DNA from: Croceitalea rosinachiae | GTDB lineage: Bacteria > Bacteroidota > Bacteroidia > Flavobacteriales > Flavobacteriaceae | Reading direction: 5' to 3' | Length of the DNA: 64,000 nucleotides | Assembly (NCBI RefSeq): GCF_031846445.1 | Contig: NZ_JAVRHR010000001.1 | Coordinates: forward strand, 1,364,001 to 1,428,000 | Shown: positions 8,560 to 17,144 of the stretch, piece by piece | Layout: the number at the start of each line of letters is the position of its first letter | Numbering within the stretch: the first letter of the stretch is position 1 | Notes under the pieces: model-generated | Database searches by the model: none | Seen by the model: only the letters and a program-made list of their open reading frames with translations | Told to the model about the DNA's origin: nothing | Made by a program: the position numbers and the translations under genes

Positions 8560-10218
8560 TTAGGAAAATATGAAATAGGTGCTTATAACCAATACAGAGA
8601 TAATGGCTCCAACAATAAAGGCGTATTTCCATGGAGTAATGTCTATAACATCAGTAGTCTCTTCTTCGGTCACAACTTTTTTAGGCTTAATCTTACCAAA
8701 AATAAGCATCACAATGACATTGAAGACAAATAAAATACCCATGACATGTAAGTAATGCGGATAGGCTTCTGCCTTGATTATACTAAGTTCACTGAGGTCC
8801 GTGATTCCCTGAGATTGGGCGATTGAAACAGCAGTATCTCTAAAATGGGGTTCTAAAAAGAGTAGGCTTATTAAATACAAAAGTACACCACCGATCATAA
8901 CGACTTTGGCACCAATAGCAGGTACTTTTTTAGTCAAAACACCTGTCATCACCACCGCTAAAATAGGCACACTCAAACTACCCAATGATTGTTGAATATA
9001 ACTGAATAAACCGTCGGGGGCGAAAGCAATAAAAGGAGCAATGGTCATAGAAATAAGGCCTAATACGATACCAAATGTTTTACCTGCTTTTACGGTATCA
9101 AGCTCTGATGCATCTTTCTTAAAATACATTCGATATAAGTCAAAACCGAACAAAGTAGCACTACTATTTAGCAAACTGTTAAAAGAACTCAATACTGCTC
9201 CAAAAAGTACTGCTGCGAAAAAGCCAGTAAAAGCTCCTGGCAATACTTTTGCCACCAAAGCCGGATACGCTTGATCGGGATTATCTAATTGCCCCTCAAA
9301 AACATGCCAAGCAATGATACCAGGTAATACCACTATAATGGGGATTACAAATTTCACAAAGGCGGCCAATAACATTCCTTTTTGCCCTTCTTTAAGGCTT
9401 TTAGCCCCGAAAACCCTTTGCAAAATAGATTGATTAGTACCCCAATAGTAGATTTGGGCCAGCATCATTCCCGTAAAAATGGTACCAAATGGAATGGAAG
9501 AATCAACGGCTCCCTTTAGTTTAAATTTTTCGGGATTGGTATCCCATAAGATTCCCAAGCCTTCTCCCAAGTCTCCATCACCTATTAGTAGCAACCCAAA
9601 AACAGGAATTAATAATCCGCCAATCAAAAGACCTATGGCGTTGATCAAATCGGAAACAGCAACCGCTTTTAACCCTCCAAAAATTGCATACACCATTCCA
9701 ATCAATCCTATGGTAATTACACAAATCCAGATTACGGTCCATGGCGCAACACCCATTACATTAGGCAGGTCGAACATGGTACTGAAGGCTAATGATCCTG
9801 AATATAATATGGTCGGCAATAGCACGATGCCATATGCAAATAGAAAAAGAACGGATAATAAGGCTTTGGTCTGTTGGTCAAACCTTTTTTCTACAAATTC
9901 AGGAATTGTGGTTATTCCCTTCTTCATGTATTTTGGCAAGAGATAAATGGCTGTGAAAATCATGGCTATGGCTGCCAATGTCTCCCATGCCATGACCATT
10001 AGGCCTTCGGCAAATGCTTGTCCATTGAGGCCCACGATCTGTTCGGCCGAAAGGTTGGTCAGTAACAAGGATCCCGCAATGGTAATCGCTCCAAGACTTC
10101 GACCTCCAAGATAATAGCCATCAGCTGATTTTTCATCGGTCTTGCGCGTTGCATACCAAGCAACGACTGCTACAAAAAGTGTAAACCCTAAAAACGAAAT
10201 AATAGTAAGAATTCCCAA
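8560..10218 (-). CDS. Sodium:solute symporter (SSS family), probably sugar
   Basis: A 552-residue polytopic membrane protein of the solute:sodium symporter family, with about 14 predicted helices. Family signatures include GYYLGGRSLGAITIAGSLLL near residues 34-53, NLSAEQIVGLNGQAF just after, and YYWGTNQSILQRVFGAKS near 270. It resembles SGLT-like sugar transporters. It is upstream of, and 26 bp from, the alpha-glucosidase, so a co-transcribed sugar-uptake unit is likely. The start appears to be TTG at 10218; no ATG is in frame near the correct N-terminus. Confidence 0.92.
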   Translation of the reverse strand: MGILTIISFLGFTLFVAVVAWYATRKTDEKSADGYYLGGRSLGAITIAGSLLLTNLSAEQIVGLNGQAFAEGLMVMAWETLAAIAMIFTAIYLLPKYMKKGITTIPEFVEKRFDQQTKALLSVLFLFAYGIVLLPTILYSGSLAFSTMFDLPNVMGVAPWTVIWICVITIGLIGMVYAIFGGLKAVAVSDLINAIGLLIGGLLIPVFGLLLIGDGDLGEGLGILWDTNPEKFKLKGAVDSSIPFGTIFTGMMLAQIYYWGTNQSILQRVFGAKSLKEGQKGMLLAAFVKFVIPIIVVLPGIIAWHVFEGQLDNPDQAYPALVAKVLPGAFTGFFAAVLFGAVLSSFNSLLNSSATLFGFDLYRMYFKKDASELDTVKAGKTFGIVLGLISMTIAPFIAFAPDGLFSYIQQSLGSLSVPILAVVMTGVLTKKVPAIGAKVVMIGGVLLYLISLLFLEPHFRDTAVSIAQSQGITDLSELSIIKAEAYPHYLHVMGILFVFNVIVMLIFGKIKPKKVVTEEETTDVIDITPWKYAFIVGAIISVLVISTYFIFS

Positions 10219-10313
10219 AATATGTGAAGATTAACGTGGTTTTTGCTAAAGTAACAAAAATTGTTTTGTTTGATTGCCGATTTACTAAACGGAAAAAATA
10301 TAATACAAATGTG

Positions 10314-10877
10314 TTAAACCTGATGATATCTAAAACAACCGGTTTCATGATCATTGACCATACCGATTGCCTGCATGGTGGCATATACCACGGTACTGCC
10401 CACAAACTTAAAGCCTCTTTTTTTAAGATCTTTGCTCAAAGTGTCTGAAAGTTCGGTTTTGGCCGGGGCGTCTTTATAGTTTGCAAAAGCGTTTTTTATG
10501 GATTTATGGTCGACAAAACCCCAAATATAGTTGCTAAAACTGCCAAACTCTTTTTGAATCTGCATAAACGCCCGAGCATTTGATACCGTAGCATTAACTT
10601 TTAATTTATTGCGAATAATGCCCGCATCTTGCAATAAAGAGTCTATTTTGTCTTGGGTGTAATTGGCAATTTTCTTGTAATCAAAATTGTCAAAAGCAGC
10701 TCTAAAGTTTTCTCGTTTCCTAAGAATGGTAATCCAACTTAATCCAGCTTGAAAAGTTTCTAGAACCAAGAATTCGAATAGCGAATCATCATCTTTTAAG
10801 GGTACTCCCCATTCATTGTCATGGTATGCTTCGTAGAGTTCATCACCTACACACCAACCACATTTATGTTTTTGCAT
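10314..10877 (-). CDS. tag: DNA-3-methyladenine glycosylase I
   Basis: A 187-residue base-excision glycosylase of the Tag family, which removes 3-methyladenine from alkylated DNA. The zinc-snap residues are visible: C6 and H19 in the N-terminal KCGWCVGDELYEAYHDNEWG region, and the C-terminal His and Cys in NDHETGCF. The recognition Glu is in LVLETFQAGLSW. Length equals the E. coli enzyme. It begins 6 bp after the SbtA-like gene on the same strand, so it may share that transcript without a functional link. Confidence 0.96.
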   Translation of the reverse strand: MQKHKCGWCVGDELYEAYHDNEWGVPLKDDDSLFEFLVLETFQAGLSWITILRKRENFRAAFDNFDYKKIANYTQDKIDSLLQDAGIIRNKLKVNATVSNARAFMQIQKEFGSFSNYIWGFVDHKSIKNAFANYKDAPAKTELSDTLSKDLKKRGFKFVGSTVVYATMQAIGMVNDHETGCFRYHQV

Positions 10878-10883
10878 ATTTTA

Positions 10884-11846
10884 CTAAAAGTTTTGTACAA
10901 TATACATATAAAGCGGCATGCCCAAGGTGATGTTAAAAGGGAATGTGATAGCCAAAGCCATTGGCAGATATAAACTTGGGTTTGCTTTGGGTGCTGCTAA
11001 TCGCATTGCCGCAGGTACGGCAATATATGAGGCACTGGCTGCTAAAATGGCAAATAGAAAGCGGTTACCTTCAACTTCGGTAATAAACTTACTGAACCAT
11101 CCTACAAAAATGCCGTTTACGATGGGTACAACGAGGGCAAATACTAAAGCGAACCCTCCTTTTTTAATGAAGTCTTTTAGCTTCTTTCCGCTTGTAATAC
11201 CCATATCCAATAAGAAAACCGCCAAGAAACCTTTAAAAATATCGGTGGTAAAGGGTTTAATACCTTCTGCTTGCTGTTCGTTTGCTAAAAAGCCAATTGT
11301 TAGACTGCCTAGAATTAATAGCACTGAACCGTTGGTCAAGGCATGATGAAGTACTTTTTTAATATCTCCATTCTTGGGCTTTTCTTTCTTGAAAAAAGAC
11401 ATTAAAAGTACCCCAACAATAATTGAAGGCGCTTCCATTAAAGCCATTACCGCTACCATATGGCCGCCAAAGTCAATTTGTTCCATCTCTAGAAAAGAAA
11501 GTGCGGTAACAAAGGTTACCGCACTAACAGATCCGTAGGCAGCTGCAATAGCTCCTGAATTCTCTACCGAGAACCTTCTTCTCAATATGAGGTAGGAATA
11601 GATAGGTACCAGAATGGCAAGAACAATCCCAAAAATCAGTGACCAAATGATTTCCATGTTCAGGTCACTATGTGAGAGTTCTAGCCCGCCCTTAAATCCT
11701 ATAGCAAAAAGGAGGTAAAGGGAGATGAATTTTGATGAATTAGGAGGGATTTCTAAATCACTCTTAAGCTGAACGGCAATTATTCCTAAAAAGAAAAATA
11801 ATAAAGCTGGGTTGGTCAGGTTGTCAATCAGCAGGTGTAAATCCAT
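10884..11846 (-). CDS. sbtA: Sodium-dependent bicarbonate permease, SbtA-like
   Basis: A 320-residue, about 10-helix permease matching the SbtA (formerly DUF897) family of sodium-dependent bicarbonate transporters. Recognisable stretches are FAIGFKGGLELS near residue 48, AYGSVSAVTFVTA near 104 and AASASYIAVPAAMR near 270. In cyanobacteria SbtA is controlled by the PII-like SbtB and by LysR regulators. Here there is no SbtB-like gene, but a small soluble protein (3 bp upstream), a two-helix membrane protein and a divergent LysR gene sit immediately beside it. A role in anaplerotic CO2 supply is plausible in a heterotroph. Length is slightly short of cyanobacterial forms. Confidence 0.88.
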   Translation of the reverse strand: MDLHLLIDNLTNPALLFFFLGIIAVQLKSDLEIPPNSSKFISLYLLFAIGFKGGLELSHSDLNMEIIWSLIFGIVLAILVPIYSYLILRRRFSVENSGAIAAAYGSVSAVTFVTALSFLEMEQIDFGGHMVAVMALMEAPSIIVGVLLMSFFKKEKPKNGDIKKVLHHALTNGSVLLILGSLTIGFLANEQQAEGIKPFTTDIFKGFLAVFLLDMGITSGKKLKDFIKKGGFALVFALVVPIVNGIFVGWFSKFITEVEGNRFLFAILAASASYIAVPAAMRLAAPKANPSLYLPMALAITFPFNITLGMPLYMYIVQNF

Positions 11847-11849
11847 GTA

Positions 11850-12143
11850 CTATTCTTCGAGGGAAATTTTAAGAACACCATCGATTCTTAATCTTTTACC
11901 TTCGTTTCTTACACTTTTTATAAACTCTTTAGTTATTCTTTTTTCGTTCTCCAATTCTTGGATTCTACCATCAGGATAATTGGTATCTGCCTCAGAGCTA
12001 CCTTCGCACCATGATATGCGTTGTAACTTGTGAAAATTTATTTTCTCGTCAAGCAGTGCAAGAATTACATCTGAAGCTTCGGATGCAGTAAAACTGCCAT
12101 CTACCAATTGAATTTTTTGATCTGTTTTAATCATTGTTTCCAT
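11850..12143 (-). CDS. Small soluble protein of unknown function, paralogue A
   Basis: A 98-residue charged protein with no signal peptide or membrane helix. The pattern IQLVDGSFTASEASDVIL, then KINFHKLQ, then RIQELENEK and a C-terminal beta-like end (DGVLKISLEE) recurs in the gene at 13424-13744, so the two are paralogues. I chose ATG at 12143 because the longer frame from 12242 would run through the upstream membrane-protein gene. It abuts sbtA with 3 bp between them, pointing to coupled expression. Function unknown; the position of an SbtA partner or regulator is suggestive only. Confidence 0.75.
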   Translation of the reverse strand: METMIKTDQKIQLVDGSFTASEASDVILALLDEKINFHKLQRISWCEGSSEADTNYPDGRIQELENEKRITKEFIKSVRNEGKRLRIDGVLKISLEE

Positions 12144-12154
12144 GTGTTCTATTT

Positions 12155-12397
12155 TTATGATTTGTATTTTTTTGTTTGCTGATTTCCTATTAAATGAATG
12201 GTCATTAAGCCTAATACAATGGCCATAGAAACTGTTAGCCATTTAAAAAAGAGAAAATTATTTAACGCAGATAGCATTAAGACACCGCCAAAAATGAATC
12301 CCATTACTACAAAATAAATTGGGTAAAGTGTGTCATTTAGATTTGAGGTTTCTTTCTTCTGGGCAAGTCTTTGTGCGATTGGAAGTTTGAACAACAT
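12155..12397 (-). CDS. Small membrane protein with two helices
   Basis: An 80-residue protein with two hydrophobic segments at about residues 26-43 and 51-70 and charged ends (N-terminal AQRLAQKKE, C-terminal QQTKKYKS). No recognised family. It is the promoter-proximal gene of the sbtA-tag transcript, divergent from the LysR gene across an AT-rich 82 bp region. Its place in the cluster suggests a role linked to the permease, but nothing in the sequence proves this. Confidence 0.65.
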   Translation of the reverse strand: MLFKLPIAQRLAQKKETSNLNDTLYPIYFVVMGFIFGGVLMLSALNNFLFFKWLTVSMAIVLGLMTIHLIGNQQTKKYKS

Positions 12398-12428
12398 ATT
12401 TCTAAATTTTTGACAAAGTTGAACTAAT

Positions 12429-12465
12429 TAATTCATTTATAATTATTTATATTTATAATGAATTA
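12429..12465. promoter_or_regulatory. AT-rich dyad between sbtA cluster and LysR gene
   Basis: A long inverted repeat: TAATTCAT (429-436 of kilobase 12) pairs with ATGAATTA (458-465), and TTATAA occurs in both inner arms (437-442 and 453-458). It is centred in the 82 bp divergent gap. LysR-type regulators bind such AT-rich dyads near their own promoter, so this is a candidate operator. Confidence 0.5.
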
Positions 12466-12479
12466 TATAAATAATATTT

Positions 12480-13421
12480 ATGAACTATACTTTGAACCAG
12501 CTTCGAATATTCGTAAAAGTTGCTCAAAATCAGAGTATTACAAAGGCTTCTGAAGAGCTTCATTTGACGCAGCCAGCCGTATCAATTCAGCTTAGAAATT
12601 TTCAAGATCAGTTCCCAATCCCCCTGACCGAAGTAGTAGGTAGGAGATTATATTTAACGGAATTTGGAAAAGAGATCGCTTTGGCCTCAGAAAAAGTATT
12701 GAGCGAAATTAATGCGATAAACTATAAAACATTAGAATATGGGGGTAACCTAGCGGGTCAATTAAAAATTGCTGTGGTTTCAACCGGTAAATATGTAATG
12801 CCCTATTTTTTATCTGGTTTTATGACGAAGCATTCTAAGGTCGATTTAGTGATGGATGTTACCAATAAAGCATCGGTCATAAGAAGTTTAGAAAATAATG
12901 AAGTTGATTTTGCATTAGTATCTGTACTGCCAAAACATTTGAATATTGACAAAGTAGAACTCATGGAAAATATTCTTTATTTGGTGGGAAGTGAAGACAG
13001 TTTGAAAATAGATAAAAAGCGGCGTTTAAAATCTCTGGCCAATGCACCCTTAATTTTTAGGGAGAACGGTTCGGCAACACGAATGGCCATGGAGAACTAT
13101 TTGAATTCAAAAAACATTAAGGTTTCAAAAAAGGTTGAACTTACATCAAATGAAGCCGTAAAACAAGCAGTGGTAGCGGGTCTTGGATACTCCATTATGC
13201 CGCTTATTGGCATAAAGAATGAGTTGATGAACGATAGCTTAAAAATTTATAACCTGCCTGGCTTACCCATTAAAACAAATTGGAACCTTATTTGGATGTC
13301 ATCTAAACGATTTTCGCCTGTAGCGAAGACTTTTTTAAAATATTTAAAGGAAGAGAAGGAAAGTATCATACAAACGGAATTCAATTGGTTTAAATCATAT
13401 GCGAAAAAAGAATATGGGTAG
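12480..13421 (+). CDS. LysR-family transcriptional regulator
   Basis: A 313-residue LysR regulator. The N-terminal winged helix-turn-helix covers residues 1-60 (YTLNQLRIFVKVAQNQSITKA, then LHLTQPAVSIQL). The rest is a type 2 periplasmic-binding-like effector domain starting near 90. It is divergently transcribed from the bicarbonate-permease cluster, and in autotrophs similar proteins (CbbR, CmpR, CcmR) control CO2 fixation and bicarbonate uptake. By position it probably regulates the sbtA cluster and itself through the intergenic dyad. The effector is unknown. Its end lies 2 bp from the convergent paralogue B gene. Confidence 0.93.
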   Translation: MNYTLNQLRIFVKVAQNQSITKASEELHLTQPAVSIQLRNFQDQFPIPLTEVVGRRLYLTEFGKEIALASEKVLSEINAINYKTLEYGGNLAGQLKIAVVSTGKYVMPYFLSGFMTKHSKVDLVMDVTNKASVIRSLENNEVDFALVSVLPKHLNIDKVELMENILYLVGSEDSLKIDKKRRLKSLANAPLIFRENGSATRMAMENYLNSKNIKVSKKVELTSNEAVKQAVVAGLGYSIMPLIGIKNELMNDSLKIYNLPGLPIKTNWNLIWMSSKRFSPVAKTFLKYLKEEKESIIQTEFNWFKSYAKKEYG

Positions 13422-13423
13422 AA

Positions 13424-13744
13424 CTACTCTTTGATCGTAATCTCTATGATGCTATTTATTTCAAGGTTTTGACCTTTTTGTCGAGCATCTAGAATCAATT
13501 GTGTCATTTTATGCTTTGCCTTTTTTAGTTCTTCAATTCTCTTTTCAGATTTCTCAATCACGGCGCTTTCATCACTCTGTAAGTTTGGAATTTGTACGGA
13601 ATGAAACTTAATCTTATAATTAATTAGTGATAGTAATAGGTCAGCCGCCTCAGCAGGGCTGAACGTTCCTGTGACTAATTGAATAACTTCATTAGCGATG
13701 TTGGTTGTATGCTGTTTAAAGGGATTAAATTTTTTTAGGTTCAT
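13424..13744 (-). CDS. Small soluble protein of unknown function, paralogue B
   Basis: A 106-residue charged protein aligning end to end with the 98-residue protein at 11850-12143. Shared features are IQLV-G-F--xEAxDxxL at about residues 21-40, KIKFH near 49, a RIEEL helix near 71 and a terminal EITIKE strand. The N-terminal ten residues are extra and basic. It converges on the LysR gene with a 2 bp gap. The two copies bracketing one LysR gene imply a local duplication, with the regulator inserted or retained between them. Function unknown. Confidence 0.78.
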   Translation of the reverse strand: MNLKKFNPFKQHTTNIANEVIQLVTGTFSPAEAADLLLSLINYKIKFHSVQIPNLQSDESAVIEKSEKRIEELKKAKHKMTQLILDARQKGQNLEINSIIEITIKE

Positions 13745-13826
13745 TTTATGCGAGCCTCATCAATAAAAAATTAGAATAAATTTTGTGCAGAACCATAATA
13801 ACATAAATTAGTTTTATATAAGCACC

Positions 13827-13874
13827 CACCTATATTTGACTACTAGCGATAGCCAAATTGAGTAGGTGTTTTTT
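13827..13874 (+). terminator. Possible intrinsic terminator
   Basis: CACCTA (827-832 of kilobase 13) pairs with TAGGTG (863-868), with further CAAAT/ATTTG pairing inside, followed by a run of T to 874. It reads as a plus-strand terminator but lies between two minus-strand genes, so the assignment is weak. Confidence 0.35.
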
Positions 13875-13885
13875 GGAGAGCAAAA

Positions 13886-14269
13886 CTATTTTGCAAGCGA
13901 ATCTTTGTTGCTAGTGCTTTGAATTTTTAGTTCGCCACTGTTGATAGCACCATTAAGATTGGCGGTTAAGGTCCTATAAGCCAAAAAGAATTTACCGCCG
14001 CTTGACTTTTTAAACCTAACTTTAGGATTGTCACTATCACCAATCTCTGTAATTGTAACTATCATATTTTTTAAAGAACCCATATTTGCTATACCTCCCC
14101 TTTTGATAATAAAGTTTTTCCTAGGGATATCAATAAATTGATACCTGTTTTGGGAGGGTTTAGAAATGATTAGTTGGTCGCCTATTTTAACCAAATCACT
14201 AAAGTCTTCCTGTGCATGCATTCTAACGGTAGCACATAGTATTACTAAAATGAAAAAGATACGTTTCAT
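13886..14269 (-). CDS. Secreted hypothetical protein
   Basis: A 127-residue protein with an N-terminal signal peptide (RIFFILVILCATVRMHAQ, cleavage about residue 19). The mature part is beta-rich and basic, with no cysteine and no lipobox, so it is periplasmic or exported. No family recognised. It starts 6 bp after the stop of another small secreted protein on the same strand, forming a two-gene unit. The partner has similar size and style, but I see no clear sequence similarity between them. Confidence 0.7.
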   Translation of the reverse strand: MKRIFFILVILCATVRMHAQEDFSDLVKIGDQLIISKPSQNRYQFIDIPRKNFIIKRGGIANMGSLKNMIVTITEIGDSDNPKVRFKKSSGGKFFLAYRTLTANLNGAINSGELKIQSTSNKDSLAK

Positions 14270-14275
14270 GTCTCT

Positions 14276-14650
14276 TTAATTTGTATTTAAATTTTGGGTT
14301 TCGAAATCATTTTTTGCCAAAACTGCTTTCAATGTGGGCCTATATCCATAAAAATTAAGACCGTCTTCCCTTCGTAACACTAGCTGTTTCTCTCCATTAG
14401 GCAAAATATTCATTTGGTCCACTACTACCACGATTCCGTAATAATTGAACGTTGGCCCCAAGCCAGAATTGGAATTTAAATTACTCTCTAGGCGCACCAT
14501 TTCTTGATATGGTAACGTCAATATCAATCCACTCTCAACATTGCCCCGGCTTTCTCTAAAGTGATCAAATCTTTTAAGAAATTCATCTTGCTGTGCATTT
14601 GTTGATGAGATATAGAAGAAAAATAAGATTAGCGTAGTTAATTGCTTCAT
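14276..14650 (-). CDS. Secreted hypothetical protein
   Basis: A 124-residue protein with a signal peptide (KQLTTLILFFFYISSTNAQ, cleavage about residue 19-20). The mature chain has two parts: a charged region (FLKRFDHFRESRGN) and a beta-rich region with NYYGIVVVVDQM. Unrecognised. It precedes the other secreted protein by 6 bp on the same strand. The upstream region contains the divergent TetR promoter, so this pair might respond to the same conditions as the export operon. Confidence 0.7.
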   Translation of the reverse strand: MKQLTTLILFFFYISSTNAQQDEFLKRFDHFRESRGNVESGLILTLPYQEMVRLESNLNSNSGLGPTFNYYGIVVVVDQMNILPNGEKQLVLRREDGLNFYGYRPTLKAVLAKNDFETQNLNTN

Positions 14651-14779
14651 AGGCTGAAAGTTAGAACAGTAAATATATAATTTATTCGCATAATAGGACG
14701 TACTACCCCGTTAAAAGAAAGTTAAACAATTATGATATAAAAGTATTACTATTAGTTTTGTAAATATAAATTTGAAAGA

Positions 14780-15469
14780 ATGGAAAGGTTACTGCAGACT
14801 ATTAAGATTGCCATAAATGAAAAAATCTATTTGAAAGACCCAGAATCTTCAGATTTGGGTAAGCGAATAGTGGAGCATAGTATTTTAATGATAGATGAAA
14901 TTGGTTTTGAGAGTTTCACTTTTAAAAAACTGGGCAGTAAAATAGGTTCTAATGAAAGTTCTATCTACAGATATTTTGAGAACAAGCATAAGTTGTTGGT
15001 CTATTTAACCTCTTGGTACTGGGGCTGGTTAGAGTATCAGTTGGTTTTTGCAACCAACAGTATATCAGATCCCATTGAAAAATTATCTCGTGCAATTGAT
15101 ATAGTCACTAGAACAATTCAAGAAGACAATGCGTATTCGCATATTAATGAAGTGCTATTAAATAAAATTGTCATTAATGAATCTTCAAAATCATTCTTAA
15201 CCAAAGAAGTTGATCAAGAAAACAAAGACGGCTATTTTGTTATTTACAAAAGAATGGTCAATAGGCTTGAGGAGATGATCAAAGCTGTTGAACCTAATTA
15301 TAAGTACCCTTCAAGTTTGGCAAGTACAATTCTTGAAGGGTCTTTACATCAACATTTTTTGAAAGATCATTTCCAAACCCTTACAGACTGCAATCAAACC
15401 AACACGCCGGGCAAATTCATGTCAGAATTGGTCTTTAACACCCTAAATCAAACCAACACTAATGGCTAA
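14780..15469 (+). CDS. TetR-family regulator of the export operon
   Basis: A 229-residue TetR-type regulator. The helix-turn-helix lies at about residues 25-70 (KRIVEHSILMIDEIGFESFTF, then IGSNESSIYRYFENKHKLL), followed by an all-helical ligand and dimer domain. It is the first gene of the operon and overlaps the ABC gene by 8 bp, so regulator and exporter are made together. A TAGTTTTG -7-like box sits 19 bp upstream. Autoregulation and repression of the exporter are expected from the family; the ligand is unknown. Confidence 0.9.
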   Translation: MERLLQTIKIAINEKIYLKDPESSDLGKRIVEHSILMIDEIGFESFTFKKLGSKIGSNESSIYRYFENKHKLLVYLTSWYWGWLEYQLVFATNSISDPIEKLSRAIDIVTRTIQEDNAYSHINEVLLNKIVINESSKSFLTKEVDQENKDGYFVIYKRMVNRLEEMIKAVEPNYKYPSSLASTILEGSLHQHFLKDHFQTLTDCNQTNTPGKFMSELVFNTLNQTNTNG

Positions 15470-17144
15470 AACTATTTTAACCTCATGGCAGCGCCTTATT
15501 GGATTGTTGTCACTTGACAAAAAAGATGTTTTTCAAGTTTTTTATTATGCGATTTTCGCTGGTTTGGTGAATCTTTCGCTGCCTTTAGGTATTCAAGCGA
15601 TTATCAATTTGATACAAGGGGCGCAAGTAAGTACTTCATGGATCGTGCTGGTCGTTTTGGTTACGCTTGGTGTTGCTTTCGTTGGGCTTTTACAGCTCAT
15701 GCAAATACGTATTATTGAAAATGTTCAGCAAAAAATCTTTACAAGAGCATCATTTGAGTTTTCATATCGTTTTCCTAAAATTAAAATGAGTGAGCTTCGT
15801 AATTATTATCCGCCTGAACTGGCGAATCGTTTTTTTGACACGCTTACGATTCAGAAGGGATTATCTAAGATATTAATTGATTTCCCCGCAGCTTTGCTCC
15901 AGATAATTTTTGGACTTTTGTTGCTTTCCTTCTATCATCCGTTCTTCATAATTTATGGTCTGCTTTTATTATTATTAATATATGTTGTGTTCAAGTTTAC
16001 TGCTCAAAAAGGATTAGAAACAAGTCTTGATGAGTCAAAGAACAAGTATATGGTAGCCCATTGGATTCAAGAGATTGCGCGATCAATTATAAGCTTTAAA
16101 CTATCTGGTAAGACCACGCACGCCATTGATAAGAATGACACGCTAGTGGCTAACTACTTAGATGCCCGTGAAAGTCATTTTAAGATTTTAGTGCTTCAGT
16201 TCATTCAAATGATAGGTTTTAAGGTATTGGTGACTGCGGGCCTTTTGTTAATAGGAGGCCTTTTGGTCTTGAACCAAGAAATGAATATAGGGCAGTTTGT
16301 AGCTGCTGAGATTATCATTTTATTGGTCATTAGCTCTGTAGAAAAGTTGATTCTTGGCTTAGAAACCTTTTATGATTTATTGACTTCTTTAGAGAAATTG
16401 GGTCAAGTGGTCGATAAAGAATTAGAACCACAGACCGGTGAAAAACCATTCAAAGAAAATGAAGGATTTACTGTTGAGTTAGATGATATTTCATATCATG
16501 TGCCAGATAGGGATAAAAAGATTATTGACAATGTTTCACTTACCATTACCCCAACTTGCTCCATATTATTACAAGGGCCTAGTGGTTCAGGTAAATCTAC
16601 TTTACTAAGACTCATTGCAGGCATTCTAGAGCCAGATGAGGGAAAAATCTTCGTTAATGATGTTGCGCTTACGGGCATTAATTTGAACTATTATCGCTCG
16701 CATTTGGGGCAATCTTTAAGTGAAGAAACCCCTTTTGAAGGTACTATTCTGAATAATATCACTTTTGGTGATGATTCAGTTACTGTCGAAGATGTGTATT
16801 GGGCTTTAGAAAAAACGAAGCTTACCGAGTTTGTAAAAGATCAACCGCACGGGTTAAAAACGGTGCTTTATCCAGAAGGAAAACAAATTCCTTTTACAGT
16901 ATCCAAAAAAATTGTCTTAGCCAGAAGTATTGTAAGAAAACCGAAGCTTTTGGTTTTGAAAGACCCTTTAGATCAGTTTAATACAAATGAGGCGAATGAA
17001 ATCATGGACTTTTTGAGCGATAGCGAAAATGGCTGGGCACTTGTTATCGTTAGCGAAAATAAACAATGGTCTAAGCGATGCGGGCGAATTATAACTATGG
17101 ATAGCGGTAAATTAATTAACGAAAAATCGAATAAAGATGCTTAA
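15462..17144 (+). CDS. ABC exporter with a degenerate ATPase domain
   Basis: A 560-residue half transporter: about five to six membrane helices in residues 20-300, then a nucleotide-binding domain from about 340. Walker A is intact (GPSGSGKST, about 372-380). The other motifs are not: the LSGGQ signature is replaced by PFTVSKK near 476, Walker B reads LLVLKDPLD instead of LLLDEP near 495, and the switch His is missing in VIVSENKQW near 527. Known type I secretion ABC proteins keep all of these. It may therefore bind but poorly hydrolyse ATP, or act structurally. No peptidase C39 domain. HlyD and TolC partners follow with overlapping starts. Confidence 0.9.
   Translation: MAKTILTSWQRLIGLLSLDKKDVFQVFYYAIFAGLVNLSLPLGIQAIINLIQGAQVSTSWIVLVVLVTLGVAFVGLLQLMQIRIIENVQQKIFTRASFEFSYRFPKIKMSELRNYYPPELANRFFDTLTIQKGLSKILIDFPAALLQIIFGLLLLSFYHPFFIIYGLLLLLLIYVVFKFTAQKGLETSLDESKNKYMVAHWIQEIARSIISFKLSGKTTHAIDKNDTLVANYLDARESHFKILVLQFIQMIGFKVLVTAGLLLIGGLLVLNQEMNIGQFVAAEIIILLVISSVEKLILGLETFYDLLTSLEKLGQVVDKELEPQTGEKPFKENEGFTVELDDISYHVPDRDKKIIDNVSLTITPTCSILLQGPSGSGKSTLLRLIAGILEPDEGKIFVNDVALTGINLNYYRSHLGQSLSEETPFEGTILNNITFGDDSVTVEDVYWALEKTKLTEFVKDQPHGLKTVLYPEGKQIPFTVSKKIVLARSIVRKPKLLVLKDPLDQFNTNEANEIMDFLSDSENGWALVIVSENKQWSKRCGRIITMDSGKLINEKSNKDA

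Noticed and set aside
9479..9946. 155-residue plus-strand open frame
   Set aside because: It is the reverse of the sodium:solute symporter gene, with no start context and a composition typical of a shadow frame.
15462..17144. Pseudogene reading of the degenerate ABC gene
   Set aside because: The frame is intact over 560 codons, the partners are translationally coupled, and Walker A is kept, so a functional variant is more likely than decay.
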